NCBI GenBank assembly: GCA_002298885.1
Contig: DBMK01000045.1
Span: forward strand, 1 to 10,828
Source of the DNA: Anaerolineaceae bacterium UBA700
GTDB lineage: Bacteria > Chloroflexota > Anaerolineae > Anaerolineales > Anaerolineaceae
Length of the DNA stretch: 10,828 nucleotides
Direction of reading: 5' to 3'
Shown: positions 7,290 to 10,828 of the stretch, in pieces
Numbering within the stretch: position 1 is the stretch's first letter
Layout of the letters: the number at the start of each line of letters is the position of its first letter
Program-made: the position numbers and the translations under genes
Notes under the pieces: generated by a model
What the model saw: only the letters and a program-made list of their open reading frames with translations
What the model was told of the DNA's origin: nothing
Database searches by the model: none

Positions 7290-7323
7290 ATCAGCCGCCA
7301 GGAAGTTGATCCCGGCGGCTGAT
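7290..7323 (-). repeat. Inverted repeat between gapA and pgk
   Basis: Two 10-base arms (ATCAGCCGCC at 7290-7299 and GGCGGCTGAT at 7314-7323) match perfectly around a 14-base spacer. On the minus strand no T-run follows, so it is not a usual terminator. In the gapA-pgk mRNA it would form a stable stem about 19 bases after the gapA stop, where it could block 3' exonucleases or mark a processing site. A minor GCC-GAAA-GGC tetraloop stem follows at 7279-7288. Confidence 0.7.
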
Positions 7324-7341
7324 ACCTTGGCTGTCCGATGA

Positions 7342-8394
7342 TTACAGTTGCTTTGCCAACAGCGCCGCAAGGTCTGCAGTGCGGCAGGAATACCCCCACT
7401 CGTTATCGTACCAGGCCACAACCTTGACCATCGTTCCGCCCATCACCATGTTGGTTGGCAGGTCGACGATCGAGGAGCGCGAATCGCCCTTGAAATCCAT
7501 CGAGGTCAAGGGGTCGCCGTACTCGCCGTGGGTCACGCCCAGGATTCCCTTCATTTCGCCGTTGGCGGCTTCTTCGAAGGCGGCGTTCAATTCTTCCTTG
7601 GTGGTGGCCTTTTCCACAACGGCCGTGAAATCGACGACCGAAACGGTCGGGGTCGGCACGCGCAAGCTGTAGCCATCGAATTTCCCCTTCAGCTCGGGGA
7701 TCACCAGGGCCAATGCTTTTGCGGCGCCGGTAGTGGTCGGGATAATGTTCAGGCCAGCCGCCCGCGAGCGACGCATTTCCTTCTTATGGCCCTGGTCAAG
7801 GATGACCTGGTCGTTTGTATAAGAATGGATCGTGGTCATTACGCCGTGCACGATGCCGAATTTCTGGTGGACGACCTTGGCAGCCGGCGCCAGGCAGTTG
7901 GTGGTGCACGAGGCATTTGACAGGACGTGGTGCAACTTTGGATCGTACTTATCGAAATTGACACCCAAGACGACCGTGATGTCCTCATTCTTGGCAGGGG
8001 CGCTGATGATCACTTTCTTGGCGCCGCCTTTTTCGATGTGGACGTTGGCGCCGGCTTTACCCTTGGCCGGGTCGCCCTTGGCATCGGTGAAAATGCCCGT
8101 CGATTCGATCACGATGTCAACTCCCAGGTCCCGCCAAGGGAGGGCAGCCGGGTCTTTTTCGGCGAAAACTTTGACACAGTTGCCATCAACGTACAGGTCG
8201 TTCCCCTTGACTTCGACGCTGCCCGGGTAAATCCCGTAATTCGAATCATATTTGAAAAGATGCGCGTTCTGCTTGCTGTCGAACAGGTCGTTAATGGCCA
8301 CCACTTCCAGCGTGTCCCCAGCGCGCTCGATGATAGCCTTGAGTACCTGCCGTCCAATCCGGCCAAAACCATTGATCCCAACTTTCACTGTCAT
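7342..8394 (-). CDS. gapA: Type I glyceraldehyde-3-phosphate dehydrogenase, NAD-dependent
   Basis: GapA oxidises and phosphorylates glyceraldehyde-3-phosphate to 1,3-bisphosphoglycerate, reducing NAD. The dinucleotide fold opens with [10 protein letters not shown] (6-15). Asp36 in INDLFD fits NAD rather than NADP preference. The active site is SNASCTTNC (159-167) with catalytic Cys163, and His190 in TTIHSYT is the base. NEWGYSCR (331-338) is the typical C-terminal signature. At 350 residues it is about 15 longer than most bacterial GapA; much of the excess is an insert near 104-119 ([16 protein letters not shown]), between the ESTG strand and the AKKVIISAP strand. A GAGGAGG site (8401-8407) lies 6 bases before the ATG. 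A weak hairpin and an extended -10 element sit between yvcK and this gene, so it may have its own promoter. pgk follows. Confidence 0.98.
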   Translation of the reverse strand: MTVKVGINGFGRIGRQVLKAIIERAGDTLEVVAINDLFDSKQNAHLFKYDSNYGIYPGSVEVKGNDLYVDGNCVKVFAEKDPAALPWRDLGVDIVIESTGIFTDAKGDPAKGKAGANVHIEKGGAKKVIISAPAKNEDITVVLGVNFDKYDPKLHHVLSNASCTTNCLAPAAKVVHQKFGIVHGVMTTIHSYTNDQVILDQGHKKEMRRSRAAGLNIIPTTTGAAKALALVIPELKGKFDGYSLRVPTPTVSVVDFTAVVEKATTKEELNAAFEEAANGEMKGILGVTHGEYGDPLTSMDFKGDSRSSIVDLPTNMVMGGTMVKVVAWYDNEWGYSCRTADLAALLAKQL

Positions 8395-8418
8395 GCCAAA
8401 CCTCCTCTGTATGGATTC

Positions 8419-8448
8419 AAAAAAATTTTACCACGCTTTATGACGTGG
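8419..8448 (-). terminator. Possible weak terminator after yvcK
   Basis: On the minus strand CCACG pairs with CGTGG (8444-8448 with 8431-8435) around 8 bases, followed by TAAAA and then seven Ts (8419-8425). The stem is only 5 bp, with a possible wobble extension, and the T-run is offset. It starts 9 bases after the yvcK stop. It overlaps a candidate gapA promoter, so only one reading, or a mixture, may be true. Confidence 0.4.
8425..8433 (-). promoter_or_regulatory. Candidate extended -10 promoter for gapA
   Basis: The minus strand reads TGGTAAAAT, that is TGn followed by a 5-of-6 match to TATAAT. No good -35 box is seen at the usual distance, which an extended -10 can tolerate. The expected start near 8417-8418 would give a leader of about 24 bases that includes the GAGGAGG ribosome site. 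The same element lies in the tail of the possible yvcK terminator. Confidence 0.4.
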
Positions 8449-8457
8449 ACTGTACAA

Positions 8458-9804
8458 CTAGCCTTCGTCCCGCCCCATCAAAGGGCCGGTCCGTTCGTAA
8501 AACAGGTCGATGATGACCTGGCCCAGCTTCTTCGAATCATGACGCCACGGGCTTACTTCGTCGACCAGGTTGGCGGCGTAGATGGCGTAATTTTGATCCA
8601 TGTCATCATCCAGGACAACCCAGTCGATATTGCTCGACGCACCTTTCGCCTGCACCTTATTGCATACGACCAGGTCGAATATCGGCCCGCCCAGGTATTT
8701 TTCGACCGTATGCACATGGTCGGCGCAGGTATAACCATCCGTCTCCCCCTTTTGGGTGGCGACATTGACGACATAAATCTTTAAGGCCCGGCTGGCCTTA
8801 AAGGCAGCCGCGATATCCGGAACGAGCAGGTTCGGAATGAGACTGGTGTAAAGGCTGCCCGGGCCAACGACGATCAGGTCCGCCGAAAGCAGGGCCTGTA
8901 CCGAGGGCGGATATGCTGCCGGGTTATCCGGCTCCATCCACACCCGGCGTATCTTGCCGGCCGCCTTGGGGATCTGGCTTTCACCGCGCACCTGGACCTC
9001 GACCTCGGGCTGGTCCAACTGCACGTCGGCCGCCAGACGTACGTCGTGCAGCGTAGCCGGCAGCACTCTTCCTTTTACTGCCAACACTCGTCCCGATTCA
9101 GCAACGCCTTCCTCAAAACTACCCGTAATATCGGCCATGGCGGTGATAAAAAGATTGCCCAGCGTGTGCCCGTTCAGTCCGGCGCCGGACACAAAGCGGT
9201 ACTGGAAGATCTGGCTCATCAAAGCCTCGTCGTCAGACAGGGCTGCCAGGCAGTTGCGGATATCGCCGGGGGGCAGGACGCCGATCGAACGCCTCAACTC
9301 TCCGGAAGAACCGCCATCGTCTGCTACGGTGACGATTGCCGTCAGGTTACTGGTGTACGTTTTCAGACCGCGCAGCAGCGAAGAAAGTCCATTGCCGCCG
9401 CCGATGGTAACGATGCGAGGACCGCGCTCTTTTCGACGGTAATCCGAGACGGCCTGCACGATCGGCTTGCCGCCGGGCTTAACAAATGGCTTCAACAGGC
9501 TGCGGTTAAGCCCCCAGATACCCGTCAGCACCAGGCCGATCCCAATTGTTCCAAACACAATCACCCGCAGCTCGCGCGAGAGGAAATTGAGATATAACGC
9601 AGAGGTAATTGGAAGCCACCAGGTATCCGGCGCGGTGCGGTAAATATCCAGCAGGCCCATGCCGATTCCAACCCCCAGGAGTGTCGTGCCGAGAATAATT
9701 ACGAAAACCCACCGCTTGATGCCAATACCGGGCGTCAACCACCGCAACTGCTGAAGGAAACGCCGCGTCAGTTGTATATACCAGTCGGGTCTTTTTGGCC
9801 CCAT
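8458..9804 (-). CDS. yvcK: Membrane-anchored YvcK/CofD-like gluconeogenesis factor
   Basis: YvcK proteins bind UDP-sugars and are needed in Bacillus subtilis for growth on gluconeogenic carbon sources and for normal cell-wall synthesis; the fold is that of the CofD 2-phospho-lactate transferase. The 448-residue protein has two parts. The N-terminal 130 residues hold two hydrophobic helices at about 31-53 and 81-99, with a Trp/Arg-rich segment before them. The cytosolic YvcK domain has GGGNGLSSLLRGLK (135-148), ADDGGSSGELRR (161-172), PPGDIRNCLAALS (178-190), NGHTLGNL (211-218), VGPGSLYTSLIPNLL (313-327) and TQKGETDGYT (350-359). The soluble B. subtilis protein is near 317 residues, so the membrane part is an addition. 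The ATG at 9804 has AGGA 5 bases upstream; the frame is open further, to 9999, but that part overlaps the divergent gene and lacks family similarity. It precedes gapA and pgk on the same strand. Confidence 0.92.
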   Translation of the reverse strand: MGPKRPDWYIQLTRRFLQQLRWLTPGIGIKRWVFVIILGTTLLGVGIGMGLLDIYRTAPDTWWLPITSALYLNFLSRELRVIVFGTIGIGLVLTGIWGLNRSLLKPFVKPGGKPIVQAVSDYRRKERGPRIVTIGGGNGLSSLLRGLKTYTSNLTAIVTVADDGGSSGELRRSIGVLPPGDIRNCLAALSDDEALMSQIFQYRFVSGAGLNGHTLGNLFITAMADITGSFEEGVAESGRVLAVKGRVLPATLHDVRLAADVQLDQPEVEVQVRGESQIPKAAGKIRRVWMEPDNPAAYPPSVQALLSADLIVVGPGSLYTSLIPNLLVPDIAAAFKASRALKIYVVNVATQKGETDGYTCADHVHTVEKYLGGPIFDLVVCNKVQAKGASSNIDWVVLDDDMDQNYAIYAANLVDEVSPWRHDSKKLGQVIIDLFYERTGPLMGRDEG

Positions 9805-9876
9805 ATCAATCCTATGATAACACAAGTTCCTGATTCGACACAATATATTATGTTTCCTCATGCTATAATTTAATCC
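9805..9876. promoter_or_regulatory. Divergent intergenic region between yvcK and the ROK kinase
   Basis: These 72 AT-rich bases must drive both divergent genes. On the minus strand AGGA at 9810-9813 sets the yvcK start, and TATATT at 9842-9847 is a possible -10 with no convincing -35. A plus-strand extended -10 is listed separately. The two promoters overlap closely, so expression of the two genes may be linked. No clear operator palindrome was seen. Confidence 0.45.
9861..9869 (+). promoter_or_regulatory. Extended -10 promoter of the ROK kinase gene
   Basis: TGCTATAAT is a full TGn plus consensus TATAAT. The usual start, about 7 bases downstream, falls on the A of the ATG at 9877. No Shine-Dalgarno lies between. 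A TCGACA at 9835-9840 resembles a -35 box, but its 23-base spacing is too long. Confidence 0.7.
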
Positions 9877-10815
9877 ATGGACGTCATCATTACAGCCGAT
9901 ATTGGCGGGACTCAGATTCGGGTGGCGGTTTATCCATCCAATGGGATTAAGCCAGTGCGCCACAAACGCATTCCGACCAAGGGCAAGGATCCAGCCCACG
10001 TTCGCATCAACGCATTAATTGCCGAGTTGATGCACCCAGATGAGACTGTTCTGGCCATTGCCGCCGCGGCGCCGGGGCCGACCGATCCCAAATTGGGCAT
10101 CGTGCTAAACGCCCCGAACATCCCCGGCTGGGTGAACCTGCCGCTGGCGCAGATCATCCACGACCAGTTCAGCCTGCCCGTCTACCTTGGAAACGACGCC
10201 AACGTGGCGGCGCTGGGCGAGTGGCGCTTCGGCGCCGGCAAGGGGCACCACGACCTGGTGTACCTCACCATCAGCACAGGTATCGGCGGCGGGGTAATCC
10301 TCGACGACCGGCTGTTGCTGGGCGAACGCGGTCTGGCGACCGAGCTCGGGCACGTCACTGTCGATCCATCCGGGCCGGTGTGCGGTTGCGGTCACCGCGG
10401 CCATGTCGAGGCGTTCGCCTCGGGCACGGCCATTGCCCGCTACGTGGCTGCGCAGTTAGCGCAAGGCCGGGCATCCTCGCTCACTGCCATCCCCCAACCC
10501 AGCGCCCACGATGTCAGCGCGGCCGCCGACGCCGGCGACGACCTGGCGATCGAAGCGTTGGAGCGCGCCGGCAAATACATGGGAATCGCCATTGCCAATT
10601 ACCTGCACATATTCAACCCTTCCATCGTTGTGCTGGGCGGCGGCGTATCCCGCAGCGGCGGGCATTTCTTTATTCCCATGCGCCAGAGCCTGAAAGAAAA
10701 TGTCTTTGCTCCCGGCTACCTGGATAACCTGACCGTCACTACCGCCGAGCTCGGCGACGACGTCGGCCTTCTCGGCGCCCTCGCCCTGGCTCAAACTTAC
10801 CTGAAGAATAATTAA
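9877..10815 (+). CDS. ROK family sugar kinase, probable glucokinase
   Basis: ROK kinases phosphorylate hexoses with ATP; glucose is the likeliest substrate here, giving glucose-6-phosphate. The 312-residue protein starts with the ATP-binding loop ADIGGTQIRVAV (7-18). GND at 105-107 supplies the catalytic Asp107. STGIGGGV (133-140) is the second phosphate loop, and ELGH (156-159) contacts sugar and, through His159, zinc. The zinc motif is CGCGHRGHVE at 169-178, where His176 replaces the third Cys of the standard CxCGxxGCxE. VVLGGGVS (251-258) is the late adenosine motif. Length fits glucokinases rather than ROK repressors, and no helix-turn-helix precedes the kinase. ATG 9877 is the only sensible start; it lacks a ribosome site and may be leaderless. 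Fructokinase, N-acetylglucosamine or N-acetylmannosamine kinase are alternatives that motif reading cannot exclude. It stands back to back with yvcK. Confidence 0.9.
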   Translation: MDVIITADIGGTQIRVAVYPSNGIKPVRHKRIPTKGKDPAHVRINALIAELMHPDETVLAIAAAAPGPTDPKLGIVLNAPNIPGWVNLPLAQIIHDQFSLPVYLGNDANVAALGEWRFGAGKGHHDLVYLTISTGIGGGVILDDRLLLGERGLATELGHVTVDPSGPVCGCGHRGHVEAFASGTAIARYVAAQLAQGRASSLTAIPQPSAHDVSAAADAGDDLAIEALERAGKYMGIAIANYLHIFNPSIVVLGGGVSRSGGHFFIPMRQSLKENVFAPGYLDNLTVTTAELGDDVGLLGALALAQTYLKNN

Positions 10816-10828
10816 TTGTGGATTTTAT

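Noticed and set aside
200..8700. The hexamer CAGGTC recurs very often on the plus strand, as if it were a dispersed repeat
   Set aside because: It is the complement of GACCTG, the favoured codons for Asp-Leu in the minus-strand genes. It falls inside coding frames and is not found as spaced copies between genes.
9805..9999. The longer yvcK frame reaching 9999
   Set aside because: The extra 65 residues overlap the start of the divergent ROK kinase, look unlike YvcK, and lack a ribosome site, whereas ATG 9804 has AGGA at proper distance.
1..10828. tRNA, rRNA, CRISPR, insertion sequence or prophage remains
   Set aside because: No cloverleaf, spaced direct repeats, transposase motifs or terminal inverted repeats were seen, and gene spacing leaves little room for them.

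Overview
The window carries ten protein-coding genes and nothing that looks mobile. Nine genes lie on the minus strand and one on the plus strand. GC content is moderate to fairly high by eye. The genes are closely spaced, with Shine-Dalgarno sites at most starts. The gene content (argS, a cyclic-2,3-diphosphoglycerate-synthetase-like ATPase, obg and nadD in a row, plus a YvcK with added membrane helices) and the flavour of the proteins suggest a Chloroflexota bacterium, probably Anaerolineae. That assignment is inference from recognition, not from a marker search.

Read in transcription order on the minus strand, from right to left: yvcK (membrane-anchored CofD-like gluconeogenesis/morphogenesis factor, 9804-8458); gapA (type I NAD-dependent GAPDH, 8394-7342); pgk (phosphoglycerate kinase, 7254-6079); a small single-heme membrane-anchored protein (5967-5512); rpsT (ribosomal protein S20, 5400-5137); argS (5023-3257); the cDPG-synthetase-like P-loop protein (3212-1893); obg (1893-631); and nadD (626-27). 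On the plus strand, diverging from yvcK, is a ROK-family sugar kinase, probably glucokinase (9877-10815).

Functionally the right half is a central-carbon block: glucose phosphorylation, control of carbon flow, and the GAPDH and PGK steps. The left half is translation, ribosome assembly and NAD synthesis: S20, ArgRS, Obg and NadD. The cDPG-synthetase-like gene sits inside the second block, joined to obg by a TAATG stop/start overlap. NadD supplies the NAD used by GapA.

Regulatory signals visible by eye are strong hairpins after pgk and rpsT, a weaker one after yvcK, a 10-bp inverted repeat between gapA and pgk, and a stem at the predicted 5' end of rpsT mRNA. There are two extended -10 promoters (TGnTATAAT and TGnTAAAAT). 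The first lies so close to the ROK start codon that the mRNA is probably leaderless. No intergenic stretch exceeds about 125 bases. I saw no tRNA, rRNA, CRISPR array or insertion sequence. I found no clearly new system; the most interesting items are the archaeal-type cDPG-synthetase homologue, the membrane-bound YvcK, the leaderless ROK kinase, and terminator hairpins packed against the next gene.
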